Source of the DNA: Betaproteobacteria bacterium
Lineage (GTDB): Bacteria > Pseudomonadota > Gammaproteobacteria > Burkholderiales > SG8-39
Direction of reading: 5' to 3'
Assembly: GCA_016713125.1 (NCBI GenBank)
Contig: JADJPT010000011.1
Span: forward strand, 61,577-125,576
DNA: 64,000 bases
Below are positions 1 to 8,143 of this stretch, piece by piece. The notes beneath the pieces are model-generated. The model ran no database searches. It saw only the letters and a program-made list of their open reading frames with translations, and was not told where the DNA came from. A program made the position numbers and the translations under genes. Within the stretch, counting starts at the first letter, position 1. Every line of letters starts with the position of its first letter.

Positions 1-71
1 TTCCTGGGTCAACATCATCATCGACGTCGCAGGCGCAAACCCTTGGCGCGCAGCATGTTTCGAAAGCAGCC

Positions 72-269
72 TCATCGTCGCTTTCGGCGCTTTACCTTCC
101 GAGGCTTCGGCCGCTGCGGCTGGCTTCCTACGGCACTCCTGCGTCGGTTTTTCCAGGCAAGGAACAGGGCCAATCCGATGATGACCACAGCGCTCGCCAA
201 GCCGCCGATCAGCATGAGCCCCAGTTCGGCGTGCGAAAGACTCGAGAGGTTCCTGAACTCGTGCGGCAT
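72..269 (-). CDS. small single-pass membrane protein with basic tail
   Basis: A 65-residue protein of unknown function. One hydrophobic segment (about residues 17-39, LMLIGGLASAVVIIGLALFLAW) is followed by a strongly Arg/Lys-rich tail ending KRRKRR, so the tail probably faces the cytoplasm. The ATG lies 4 bases after the stop of the cytochrome c gene, which implies translational coupling at the end of the copper operon. A similar layout (one helix plus basic tail) occurs at 38555-38803. Bases 1-71 hold ATG codons at 21, 18 and 15 on the minus strand that could start another gene, but too little is present to tell. Confidence 0.55.
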   Translation of the reverse strand: MPHEFRNLSSLSHAELGLMLIGGLASAVVIIGLALFLAWKNRRRSAVGSQPQRPKPRKVKRRKRR

Positions 270-273
270 CGGC

Positions 274-753
274 TCAGCGCTGCTGCGACGAACTGCGGTT
301 CATCTCGTCATGCTTGACCCGGATGCTGGCGGGCCACTGCGACTTGATCCAGGAGAGCGCGGCCACGATTTCATCATCGCTCAGGACACCCTCGTACGCA
401 GGCATCGAAGACTCGTACGACGCCAGATTGGCCGCCTTGGCAACGCCCAACTTCGTGATGCGCACGAGCGTCTCATCGGGGTGGTGCCACGTATGCCCGG
501 ACGCATCGTGCGGCGGTGCCGGCAGGCGGCCTTGCGCGTCTCTCTGGCGCCAATTGGGCTGGCCCTCGAGCTTCGCCCCGTGACAGGCGGCACAGTGCGT
601 CGCGTAGACCTGCCGACCCAGCGCCGTCACCTCGACATCGTCAGGTTTGAGCAGCCCGGTGCTTGCCGGCTTTGGCGCCAGGCTCGAGATGGCGACGACC
701 AGAACCACCGTACCGATCGCGGCAGCAGCCAGGAGCAACCGGCTTCGTCTCAT
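274..753 (-). CDS. c-type cytochrome, monoheme, membrane-anchored
   Basis: Predicted single-heme cytochrome c, an electron carrier on the periplasmic side. I chose the ATG at 753 (MRRSRLLLAAAA) because an N-terminal hydrophobic anchor/signal follows directly; longer frames have no signal. The heme site is CAACH, and a Met in SSMPAYEG about 80 residues later is the likely sixth ligand. The protein is 159 residues, normal for a class I cytochrome. It lies downstream of the multicopper oxidase, cupredoxin and CusF-like genes on the same strand, so it may take part in periplasmic copper redox chemistry; that role is inferred from position. Confidence 0.8.
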   Translation of the reverse strand: MRRSRLLLAAAAIGTVVLVVAISSLAPKPASTGLLKPDDVEVTALGRQVYATHCAACHGAKLEGQPNWRQRDAQGRLPAPPHDASGHTWHHPDETLVRITKLGVAKAANLASYESSMPAYEGVLSDDEIVAALSWIKSQWPASIRVKHDEMNRSSSQQR

Positions 754-772
754 GCGCTCGTCCTGACCAGCA

Positions 773-1312
773 TCACATCCGAGCATCCGAACGCAGGAGA
801 TCGCGCGCCTGCGTTCGGACCATCCGCCAGCTTGCAAAGGCCAGCCACATCCCGATGCCTGCGGAGGCCAGGCATGGGAGCCATTCCAGGTCGGGCCGCA
901 ATGCCGCGAACGTCACCGCGATGCCTCCCGCGACGACGGCCCAGAAGCGCGTTTCGGCCCAACGGGCCTGCCAGCCCACCTGGACAAGAACCAGAAGGGC
1001 GGCAGCGGCGGCGACCAACGCGAGCGTGGCGCGCGCATGGTGATGCCCCATCTGCCAGTAGCCCGCCAAGCCGGCCGCGATGACGGCGAACAGCGCAACA
1101 GCAGCCAGCAGCCCGAACAGGCCGGCGAAGAGACATCGCACACCGGCACGCCATGCATCCCATGGCGCGCCGTCGTCCATGCGCCACAGGAAGAGCCGAT
1201 GCCCCATGGCCGCGGCGGCCGCGAGCAACACGCACTCATGCCAGGCCAGACCCGCGGCACTCAGCGTGGCAACGATGCCCACGCTGAGCGCCTTGGCAGC
1301 CGAGGAACGCAT
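773..1312 (-). CDS. polytopic membrane protein, unknown function
   Basis: A 179-residue hydrophobic protein with about five predicted membrane segments rich in Ala, Leu and Val. It has scattered His residues (HHH near residue 90) but no motif I recognise. It sits between the CusF-like gene and the cytochrome c gene in the leftward copper operon, 18 bases from the former. It could be a copper-related membrane protein, but it is too short for CopD and I see no diagnostic residues. Function unknown. Confidence 0.6.
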   Translation of the reverse strand: MRSSAAKALSVGIVATLSAAGLAWHECVLLAAAAAMGHRLFLWRMDDGAPWDAWRAGVRCLFAGLFGLLAAVALFAVIAAGLAGYWQMGHHHARATLALVAAAAALLVLVQVGWQARWAETRFWAVVAGGIAVTFAALRPDLEWLPCLASAGIGMWLAFASWRMVRTQARDLLRSDARM

Positions 1313-1330
1313 CGCGCCGTCCTCGCAGAC

Positions 1331-1675
1331 TCAGCGAACCACCGTGAGGTCCGTGACCGTGAACTTGCCCGCCTCGTTGACGGCCTTGAACTTCACCTTG
1401 TCTCCGGCCTTGACCTGGCCGAGCATGGCCTTGTCGCGCACGTTGAACACCATGGTCATGGCCGGCATCTCGAGGCTCTTGATGTCGCCATGCTTCAAGG
1501 TGATCTTGGCCGCGTCGATGTCGACCTTTCGGACTTCCGCATCGGTCATCTCGTCGGTCGCTGCCGTCGGGCTGCTCGCGGCATGGTGACCCGCGTGCTC
1601 GTCGGCCTTCTGCTGTGCCCAGACGGGCGTGCTCAGGGCGATCAATGCCATCAGGGCGGGGAGTGCAAACTTCAT
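1331..1675 (-). CDS. periplasmic CusF-like copper-binding protein
   Basis: A 114-residue protein with a signal peptide (MKFALPALMALIALSTPVWA) and a His-rich linker (DEHAGHH). It then carries a CusF/CusF_Ec-type small beta-barrel: HGDIKSLEMPAMTMVFNV followed by VKAGDKVKFKAV. CusF proteins bind periplasmic Cu(I)/Ag(I) through His and Met side chains and pass metal to RND pumps; the His...MPxMTM pattern is that site. I chose the ATG at 1675 because the signal peptide starts there; the open frame upstream overlaps the preceding gene. It is part of the copper operon. Confidence 0.85.
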   Translation of the reverse strand: MKFALPALMALIALSTPVWAQQKADEHAGHHAASSPTAATDEMTDAEVRKVDIDAAKITLKHGDIKSLEMPAMTMVFNVRDKAMLGQVKAGDKVKFKAVNEAGKFTVTDLTVVR

Positions 1676-1692
1676 GACGATCCTTTCTTGGG

Positions 1693-2694
1693 TCAACGAT
1701 AAGAGCTGAAAACGCGCGTGCTGCCGTCCTTGGCGACGAGCAGCACGTCGAAGGGATCCCGCTGGTCGCCGTAGTCCGGGCCGTCCATGCCGGGAGAGCC
1801 GACGGGCATACCTGGCACCGCCAAGCCCACGGCGTCGGGCGCCTCCTTGATCAGGCGCAGCACATCGGCCGCAGGCACATGACCTTCGACGGCGTAGCGG
1901 CCGACCACCGCGGTATGGCAGGAGCCGAGTTTCATCGGCAGCTTCATGCGCGCGCGCGCCGCCGTGTTGCCGACGTCGTGCACCGTCACGCGGAAACCAT
2001 TCGACTCGACGTGCTTGATCCACTCGTTGCAGCAGCCGCAGGACGGGCTCTTCCACACCTCCATGTGGATGGCGCCCGTTTGTGCACGCAGCAGCGTGGG
2101 CCCGAGCAGTGCGACGGCTCCGGAAGCCGCCAGCAGTGCCCGCCTGGCGATTCCGCGGCGCGTCACATCAATGCTTGAGCGCGCATGCCCGTCACCCTTG
2201 GCGCCCGACGCGGCGACCTTGATCTTGCCGACCATGCCTGCCTGATAGTGACCGGCGATCAAGCACGCGAAGTCGAAGTCGCCGGGCCGGTTGAAGGTCC
2301 AGACGATCTCGCCCGTCTTGCCCGGCCCGACGTGGGCCATGTACGGCTCGTCGTGTTCCATGGTCGGGAACTTGATCATCAGTTCGGCATGCTTGTCGTT
2401 CTCGGCCTTCGTGCCGATCACGAACTCGTGCATGACCTTGCCGGTGTTGCGCACGACAAATTTCACCGTTTCTCCCTGTCGTACCTCGATGCTGTCCGGA
2501 GTGAATCGCATGTTGTCGGCCATGCCGATTTCGATGGTCCGCTTGGCGGACTTGGCGTCGCCGGCGATGCCCCAGTCCTTCTGTTCCTTCTTGACCGGGC
2601 CGGCCTTCTTGGCATGGGCCTCGTCACCGTGCGCCATTGCGGAGGCGGAGATGGCCACGAGCGCAGCCGCGAGAAATTGCTTGAACTGCTTCAT
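1693..2694 (-). CDS. cupredoxin fused to DUF411 metal-binding domain
   Basis: A 333-residue fusion read without a stop. Residues 1-21 are a signal peptide. Residues 50-161 form a cupredoxin with type 1 copper ligands: His89 in VMHEF, then Cys144, His149 and Met154 in the C-x4-H-x4-M loop. Residues 178-205 (RRGIARRALLAASGAVALLG) look like a second export signal or membrane segment. Residues 210-333 are DUF411, with PSCGCCNEW at 217-225. The ATG at 2694 has a good AAGGA ribosome site. A GTG at 2166 could start a separate DUF411 protein with its own Tat-like signal. Two once-separate genes therefore appear joined. DUF411 proteins accompany copper resistance genes; their exact role is unsettled. 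Confidence 0.85.
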   Translation of the reverse strand: MKQFKQFLAAALVAISASAMAHGDEAHAKKAGPVKKEQKDWGIAGDAKSAKRTIEIGMADNMRFTPDSIEVRQGETVKFVVRNTGKVMHEFVIGTKAENDKHAELMIKFPTMEHDEPYMAHVGPGKTGEIVWTFNRPGDFDFACLIAGHYQAGMVGKIKVAASGAKGDGHARSSIDVTRRGIARRALLAASGAVALLGPTLLRAQTGAIHMEVWKSPSCGCCNEWIKHVESNGFRVTVHDVGNTAARARMKLPMKLGSCHTAVVGRYAVEGHVPAADVLRLIKEAPDAVGLAVPGMPVGSPGMDGPDYGDQRDPFDVLLVAKDGSTRVFSSYR

Positions 2695-2746
2695 CAGGAT
2701 TCCTTCTTGTTGCGGATTGGACAGATTGAGAGTCGGCTTGCGCCGC

Positions 2747-4165
2747 TCAGTTGTGGCCTGCGTGCCCGCCACCGGGCTTGCGCACCTTGACCTCGACCTC
2801 TTGGGCCGGTTTCGCGACCGGGGGCATCGAACCGGACCCATCCGCCTTGAAGCGTGCTGGGTCCGGCAGTTCGCCAGTGAACTCGTAGGCGACCGTGCCG
2901 GGCGGGTGCTTGTACCAACCCGGGTCGCCGTAGTCGCCGCGCTTCTGTCCCTTGCGGACCTTCACGACGCTGAACATGCCGCCCATGCCGACCGACCCGA
3001 ACGGACCCTGCCCCGTCATCATGGCTGCGGTGTTGTCGGGCAGCGGCATCTCCATCTCGGTCATGTCCTTCATGCCGCGCTCACCCATCACCATGTAGTC
3101 GGGCACGAGCTTGGTGATCTGCTTCGCGACGCCGCGATGGTCCACGCCGATCATCGTCGGCACGTCGTGACCCATCGCGTTCATCGTGTGGTGGCTCTTG
3201 TGGCAGTGGAAGGCCCAGTCGCCCTCCTCGTCGGCGAGAAACTCGACCTGCCGCATCTGCCCGACCGCGATGTCCTCGGTCACCTCGTACCTGCGCGTGC
3301 TCTTGGGCGTCGGCCCGCCGTCCGTCCCGGTGACCAGGAACTCGTGCCCGTGCAGGTGGATCGGGTGGTTCGTCATCGTCAGGTTGCCGATGCGGATGCG
3401 CACCTTGTCCATGTGACTCACCACGAGCGGGTCGATGCCCGGGAAGATCCGGCTGTTCCAGCTCCACAGGTTGAAGTCCAGCATCGTCATGATCTTCGGC
3501 GTGTAGCTGCCGGGATCGATGTCGTAGGCGTTGAGCAGGAAGCAGAAGTCGCGGTCGACCTCGTCGATCAGCGGGTGCTTCGCCTTCGGATGCGTGACCC
3601 AGAAGCCCATCATCCCCATCGCCATCTGCACCATCTCGTCGGCGTGCGGGTGGTACATGAAGGTGCCGGGCCGGCGCGCCACGAACTCGTAGACGAAGGT
3701 CTTGCCGGGTGGGATGCCAGGCTGGGTCAGCCCGGTCACCCCGTCCATGCCGCTGGGCAAGCGCTGTCCGTGCCAATGGATGCTGTGCAACTCACCGAGC
3801 TTGTTCGTGACGAAGAGGCGCACGCGGTCGCCTTCCACCACCTCGATCGTCGGCCCCGGGCTCTGGCCGTTGTAGCCCCACAGGTGCGCCTTGAAGCCGG
3901 GCGCCATCTCGCGCACCACCGGCTCGGCGACGAGGTGGAACTCCTTCACGCCGTTGTTCATGCGCCAGGGCAGCGTCCAGCCGTTGAGCGTGACGACCGG
4001 GTTGTAGGGCCGGCCGGTGTTGGGCACCAGCGGCGGCATCGTGTCGGGCTTGGTTTGAATGACCGGCTCGGGCAGCGCCGCCATCGCGACTTTGCTGACC
4101 GCTGCGGCGCTCACCGCAGCGGTCACCGCGCCGGCGCCGCCGAGAAAGTTGCGTCGGGAAACCAT
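2747..4165 (-). CDS. Tat-exported multicopper oxidase (copper resistance)
   Basis: A 472-residue multicopper oxidase, likely periplasmic, that oxidises toxic Cu(I) to Cu(II). The twin-arginine signal is SRRNFLGG at residues 3-10. All four copper motifs are visible: HWHG (130-133), HPH (172-174), HPIHLHGH (267-274) and HCHKSHH (320-326). The last contains the type 1 Cys321, with His326 and Met331 as partners. Met-rich stretches (MVQMAMGMMG; MKDMTEMEM) fit copper handling. The C-terminus ends His-rich (GGGHAGHN). It is transcribed between the outer membrane gene and the cupredoxin gene. It resembles the copper oxidase family often called CopA in copper operons, not the ATPase of the same name. 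Confidence 0.92.
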   Translation of the reverse strand: MVSRRNFLGGAGAVTAAVSAAAVSKVAMAALPEPVIQTKPDTMPPLVPNTGRPYNPVVTLNGWTLPWRMNNGVKEFHLVAEPVVREMAPGFKAHLWGYNGQSPGPTIEVVEGDRVRLFVTNKLGELHSIHWHGQRLPSGMDGVTGLTQPGIPPGKTFVYEFVARRPGTFMYHPHADEMVQMAMGMMGFWVTHPKAKHPLIDEVDRDFCFLLNAYDIDPGSYTPKIMTMLDFNLWSWNSRIFPGIDPLVVSHMDKVRIRIGNLTMTNHPIHLHGHEFLVTGTDGGPTPKSTRRYEVTEDIAVGQMRQVEFLADEEGDWAFHCHKSHHTMNAMGHDVPTMIGVDHRGVAKQITKLVPDYMVMGERGMKDMTEMEMPLPDNTAAMMTGQGPFGSVGMGGMFSVVKVRKGQKRGDYGDPGWYKHPPGTVAYEFTGELPDPARFKADGSGSMPPVAKPAQEVEVKVRKPGGGHAGHN

Positions 4166-4189
4166 GTTCGAGATCCTTGATTGAATGTG

Positions 4190-5641
4190 TCAGTGGCCGG
4201 CGCCGCCGCCATCCATCGCCGCGGCGGCGGGGCCGGCGGGCGCGGCCATCGCCGCCTTGCCGATGAGCGCCATGTCGAGATCCGACTGGGCCAGCCAGAA
4301 GTCGCGCAGGGACTCGATGTACGCGTTGACGCTCGTGATCTGGGAGCGCGCGTCGGCGAGGAGCTCGAACACTCCGATGATCATGCCGTTGTAGCGCAGC
4401 CCCTGTTCCTCCGAGATCCGCTTCTTGAGCGGCACGATCTCGTCACGCTGATGGCGCGCGATGTCGTAGGCGGAGCGGTAGTTGCCATAGGCTTCGCGCA
4501 CTTCCGAGCGGGCGTTGATCGCCGTCTGCGCCGCGCGGTGCAGTGCCTGCATGTAGATCGCCTCGGCGCGAGCCACCCGCGCGCCGCCCCAGTCGAACAG
4601 GGGCAGTTCCAGGCCGATCTCCCAGCCCGTCTGCCGCGGAGCCTCGTTGGAGGTGTTGCGCACGAGGCCGAGTTCCAGCACGTTGATGAAACGTGTCGTG
4701 CGGGTCAACCCCAGATTCTTCGCGGTCTGCTCCGCGCCCAGCTTGGCGGCTTGCACGTCCAGTCGTTGAGCCATCGCAACGGCTTCGATGTCCGGCTGGT
4801 TGCGCGCTTCGGCCGGCAGGTCCGGCAGGCGCTCAGGCAACTGGAACTGGAGCTGATCGCCCCAGACGCCCAGAAGGCGCGCGAGCCGCTCGCGCGACGC
4901 ACGCTGCGCCTGGTCGGCACGTGCGAGGCCCAGGGTGGCGTCCGCATAGAACGCCTGCTCGCGGGCCCGCGCCAGCTTGCTGAAGTTGCCGACCTGCTCC
5001 ATGCGACGAGCCAGTTCGGCGCTGGCTTCGGCCGTCTGCTTCACCTGCCGCATGTAGCGCACCGTCTCCTCCGCCGCCACCGCCTGGAAGTAGGCCTTGC
5101 GCGCATCCGCGGCCAGCGACAACACATCCATCGTGACTTCGCGCTTGACCTGCTCGAAGCGGCGAGCTTCCAGTTGCGAGACCATGGGGAGGGTCAGCAG
5201 CCGCGCGAGGTTGAGGTGCAGCCCGCGCTCCAGCTCGACCTCGTCGCCCCGCCGAAGGCGCCCGAACGTGAAGCCGGGGTTCGGCAGGCGCCCGGCCTGC
5301 ACGACTTCGGCCTCGGTGATGCCGAGGTCCTGGAATCGAGCCTGCAGGCCGCGGTTGTTGAGCAGGGCCACCTGAACGGCATCGTCGACGCTCAGCGGCT
5401 TCGCGAGCAACTCGCGCACGCGGCGATCGATGGTGTCGACGTCGGCATCGCTGCGCGCCCAGCGCACGTCCTTGCCGAGCTTCTCCTTGGCCGCAGACTC
5501 GATCGACGAGAACCCCGCGTCGGGCGAGAAGCTGGCGCATCCGGCCAGCACTGCGGAAGCCAGGACGACGACGAGCAGTCCCGAACGTCGCACGCTCGGG
5601 AGGTTGGGCGCGGCGCGCCCGAGGTAGGAAGGTGAATTCAT
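4190..5641 (-). CDS. TolC-family outer membrane efflux lipoprotein
   Basis: A 483-residue outer membrane factor. The N-terminus has a lipoprotein signal with lipobox LAGC near residue 35. The body shows the two long helical hairpins of the TolC family (repeats around SVDDAVQVALLNNRGLQ and GLTRTTRFINVLELGLV...LELPLFDWGGARVARAEA). Such proteins form the exit channel of tripartite pumps or act alone in copper operons. The C-terminal 25 residues are Ala/Gly/Met-rich and end GGGAGH. It lies 24 bases upstream of the multicopper oxidase. No RND pump or adaptor is encoded in this operon, so its partner is not evident locally. Confidence 0.88.
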   Translation of the reverse strand: MNSPSYLGRAAPNLPSVRRSGLLVVVLASAVLAGCASFSPDAGFSSIESAAKEKLGKDVRWARSDADVDTIDRRVRELLAKPLSVDDAVQVALLNNRGLQARFQDLGITEAEVVQAGRLPNPGFTFGRLRRGDEVELERGLHLNLARLLTLPMVSQLEARRFEQVKREVTMDVLSLAADARKAYFQAVAAEETVRYMRQVKQTAEASAELARRMEQVGNFSKLARAREQAFYADATLGLARADQAQRASRERLARLLGVWGDQLQFQLPERLPDLPAEARNQPDIEAVAMAQRLDVQAAKLGAEQTAKNLGLTRTTRFINVLELGLVRNTSNEAPRQTGWEIGLELPLFDWGGARVARAEAIYMQALHRAAQTAINARSEVREAYGNYRSAYDIARHQRDEIVPLKKRISEEQGLRYNGMIIGVFELLADARSQITSVNAYIESLRDFWLAQSDLDMALIGKAAMAAPAGPAAAAMDGGGAGH

Positions 5642-5651
5642 CCGATTGACC

Positions 5652-6003
5652 TCAGTTCATCTTGTGCCCGCCATGACCGGCGGGTGCGCTTGCCGGCGCC
5701 GGCGTTGCCGGCTTCGGGGGCGCGTTGTTCGTGGCGGGCGCGTCCGGCTGCCGAGCCTCGCGCGCATAGGCCCGCCAGCCTCCGATGCGGTTGACGGTGT
5801 CGTTGGCTTCGCGCCAGGAAGCCACGGGCTGTTCAGCGTGACGCTGGTAACCCGCAAGCGTCGACTGAAACACCAGGGGCGGTACGGCGGCCGAGGAATC
5901 GAGTGGATCGGCTCTCTTGCCGGGCGCGGTCTGGGCCAGAGCTCGCAGAGCTGACCGCAACCAGGAATGCCGGCGCTAGCCAGCGGAACATGGCAATCTT
6001 CAT
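5652..6003 (-). pseudogene. small exported protein of copper operon, frameshifted in signal peptide
   Basis: The ATG at 6003 starts a clear signal peptide (MKIAMFRWLAPAFL). The rest of the protein (ALAQTAPGKRADPLDSSAAVPPLVFQS... IGGWRAYAREA...GHGGHKMN) continues in another frame, so one base is gained or lost near 5950-5975. Joined, it gives about 116 residues with a Pro/Ala-rich tail ending in a His-Gly cluster. I do not recognise a named family; it recurs next to TolC-type genes in copper operons, in my recollection. The downstream frame is otherwise intact, so a sequencing error is as likely as real loss. Confidence 0.6.
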
Positions 6004-6107
6004 GACATCCTCGCTTGAGTCGGACCGGATCGCCGCGCCTGCTGAGCAGGGGGACCGGTCTACGATGCTGGTCGAGCCGCCTCGATGGCGATCGACCAGG
6101 GTGGCGG

Positions 6108-6548
6108 TCAGGCGAGGGTCAGGCGGGGTGGTCGATGCGGTACGTCCGCAAAGACTGCTGGAAAGCGGATCTCCAGGAAGGCGACCGCTGTAGACGCCGA
6201 TTCCGCGTGCGAGATGCCCACCCGCTCGAGCGCGGGCGCTGCGACGCTGCAACACGGTGCGCAGCTACTGCACTTCATCTTCAATTGCGGGGACTGCCCT
6301 GTCGACGATTCCGACGCAGTCTGAGGAACCTCGTTCACGGCCTCCGCTTCGCTGCCAGACTCGCCAGAACGGATGTCCTCACGGACTTCGCGGGAGTCGG
6401 CGTGCGCTTCGTGCGGAACGACCTCTGCCGACGCCCGGGGAGAATGGTGCCCTGGCCCGCAACCGCCCATAGTCACCGCAGCCAAGCCCTTCAGGGGGAC
6501 GGCAGCAGCGATGAACCAGATGAGAAGGAGGCGAACCACACCCGACAT
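6108..6548 (-). CDS. exported Cys-rich small protein, possible copper binder
   Basis: A 146-residue protein with an N-terminal hydrophobic signal (VVRLLLIWFIAAAVPLKGLAA), an acidic middle and the cluster MKCSSCAPCCS near residue 90. Four closely spaced Cys suggest Cu(I) or Zn binding. This is the first gene of the leftward copper operon, 105 bases before the next one. No family can be named with certainty; short exported proteins with C-x2-C-x2-CC clusters are common at the head of such operons. Confidence 0.6.
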   Translation of the reverse strand: MSGVVRLLLIWFIAAAVPLKGLAAVTMGGCGPGHHSPRASAEVVPHEAHADSREVREDIRSGESGSEAEAVNEVPQTASESSTGQSPQLKMKCSSCAPCCSVAAPALERVGISHAESASTAVAFLEIRFPAVFADVPHRPPRLTLA

Positions 6549-6634
6549 GCCCGGAACTTTACCCTAGTGCATTGAGAAACATCAGTTTGCGCAGCAGTTT
6601 ACGGATCGCTGGCCAACACGATCCGCTCAAAATG

Positions 6635-6650
6635 CTTACGGATTCGTAAG
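6635..6650. promoter_or_regulatory. dyad CTTACG-GATT-CGTAAG, likely operator of copper operon
   Basis: Two perfect 6-base arms (CTTACG/CGTAAG) surround a 4-base centre, about 87 bases before the start of the leftward gene at 6548. The TTAC...GTAA form resembles the cop-box class bound by CopR-type response regulators, several of which are encoded nearby. It could instead be a weak hairpin after the lipoprotein gene ending at 6697, but there is no T-run. Confidence 0.45.
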
Positions 6651-6696
6651 GTTCTCGCCGCTCTCGGCCTTCGTTGGTGGCCGTCCGCCGCAGTTG

Positions 6697-7248
6697 TCAT
6701 CCGACATCCGCCACCATGCGAACTCGAAGCACACGATCCCGGCTTGCCTCGTCGCCAGGCATGAACTCGTACGTGCTTCCCCATGCCCAAACCGAACCGA
6801 CGAGTTCAACGATGCGGATCTCGCCCGCAGCGCCCCGAACCATCGTCCGGGTCTCTCCCTCTGACCAGTTCGCCCGCAGGACATGTTCACCGGGCGGGAG
6901 CCTCAGCCGCACGAAGGATTCAGGCACCGTTTCGGCCTGCGCACCTCCGTCGACGGTCAGCTTGACGACGTTGGCGGCGTCGGCCCACCGCTTGCGCACC
7001 ACGTAGACCGTGACTCTTTCCGCGGATGCAGCAAACCGCTTTGCATCCGCTTCCACGGTGGGCGGCGGCACGGGCGCACTGGTGCAGGTCAGCTTGTAGC
7101 GTGGCGCCTTGCCGACGCGATGACACCAAGTGCCATCGGCGTCTGCCGGCCGGACGGGCTTGGACACACACGCGGCGAGAAGCAGCGTGCCTGAGCCGAG
7201 TGCAATCAATGCAGCTCGGCGTCCCGCCGTGGACTGAATTCTTCCCAC
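6697..7248 (-). CDS. DUF2846-like lipoprotein, paralog 1 of 4
   Basis: A 183-residue predicted lipoprotein with lipobox LAAC. The mature part starts CVSKPVRPADADG and contains TVYVVRKRW, ETVPESFVRLRLPPGEH, a GAAGE turn and the C-terminal VRMVADVG. These features match the DUF2846 outline (beta-rich lipoprotein, role unknown). Close relatives lie at 15835, 37943 and 54003. I chose the GTG at 7248 because GGAG precedes it by 7 bases; a GTG at 7269 is also open. It is probably anchored in the outer membrane, judging from the family and lipobox. Its repeated placement beside metal genes hints at an envelope stress role, which is inference. Confidence 0.75.
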   Translation of the reverse strand: MGRIQSTAGRRAALIALGSGTLLLAACVSKPVRPADADGTWCHRVGKAPRYKLTCTSAPVPPPTVEADAKRFAASAERVTVYVVRKRWADAANVVKLTVDGGAQAETVPESFVRLRLPPGEHVLRANWSEGETRTMVRGAAGEIRIVELVGSVWAWGSTYEFMPGDEASRDRVLRVRMVADVG

Positions 7249-7372
7249 ATGAAGCTCCGGAACTGGCACCTACACCGAGATCGGCGGTCCGCGCGAGCCC
7301 GACGATGGGCGGGATGGACGACGCTCCTGATCGGCCACGTCGTCTCGATGCCACCCGCCCTCCGCCGATCCA

Positions 7373-7858
7373 TCAGCGATGCATGTGCGAGGTGGCGGTC
7401 GGGCCGCTCTGGTGACCGCTGCGGCTCAGCCCGCCGGGAACGTTGACAGCGCCTGCCTGGGAAGGCTTGCCGGCATTCGCAGCGTTGCGCGTGTCGCCCG
7501 GGACGCCGACGTAAACCGCCCCGGCTTCGCCACCGACATCGAGCCAGCCGTCGGCCGAGACCGGATTGCGCTTGGCCTGCATCGTCTCCGAGATGATCGA
7601 TGCCCGCGTCTTGCCGGGATTGTTCGTCCCGACGAAGACCCAGCCCGCATCGCCACCGACTTCGCGCCAGCCATCCGCCGTGACCGGATTGCGCTTCCAG
7701 GCCTCGAGCTCCTTGATGACGTCTGCTCGCGACTTCGTCGACGGCATCGCATGGGTCGTGAAGCCGGCTTCACCCGCAACCGGGGTGATGCCGGAGGTTG
7801 CCAGCGCGGGCAGAGACACGGCACTCACCAGCGCGATCAGACTGAAACGGAACTTCAT
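7373..7858 (-). CDS. exported DUF4148 protein with two internal repeats
   Basis: A 161-residue exported protein with signal MKFRFSLIALVSAVSLPALA. It carries two tandem copies of a DUF4148-type unit: SRADVIKELEAWKRNPVTADGW (EVGGDAGWVFVG) and TRASIISETMQAKRNPVSADGW (DVGGEAGAVYVG). DUF4148 proteins are small, abundant and periplasmic in Burkholderiales; their function is unknown. The ATG at 7858 starts the signal peptide. The tail is His/Ser-rich (SGHQSGPTATSHMHR). It is a separate unit between the lipoprotein and the porin, on the same strand. Confidence 0.75.
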   Translation of the reverse strand: MKFRFSLIALVSAVSLPALATSGITPVAGEAGFTTHAMPSTKSRADVIKELEAWKRNPVTADGWREVGGDAGWVFVGTNNPGKTRASIISETMQAKRNPVSADGWLDVGGEAGAVYVGVPGDTRNAANAGKPSQAGAVNVPGGLSRSGHQSGPTATSHMHR

Positions 7859-8050
7859 GATGGACTCCTGTGATGGGTGCACCTCTTGTGGAGGATTCAC
7901 CGGTTGCGGTGCCTTCGTGCACCGTGGAGCCACTGTAGGAATCGCGCACCGACAGACTGCTTGCCGGTCCATTACATCTTCGTCATGCGGCGCCCCAACG
8001 ACGCCCGCAGCCGGCTCGCATCGCTCGACCGCATGTCCTGTTCTGGCAAT

Positions 8051-8077
8051 GCGGACGGCGCCGCTGGCGCCGTCCGC
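8051..8077 (-). terminator. strong GC hairpin downstream of porin
   Basis: A perfect 12-base stem (GCGGACGGCGCC with its complement) and a 3-base loop lie 67 bases past the porin stop. No T-run follows, so it could slow or stabilise the end of the porin transcript rather than be a classical terminator. Confidence 0.5.
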
Positions 8078-8143
8078 AACTGCTCGCCGCAGCACCCGTG
8101 CTGGCCCATTGAGGCCAGCGCGGGACGCCGCAGCGATCGCCCG

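Noticed and set aside
2291..4180. Long open frame antisense to the multicopper oxidase (629 residues)
   Set aside because: It is a GC-rich shadow of the oxidase gene with His/Arg/Val repeats and no family features; the opposite strand has all four copper motifs.
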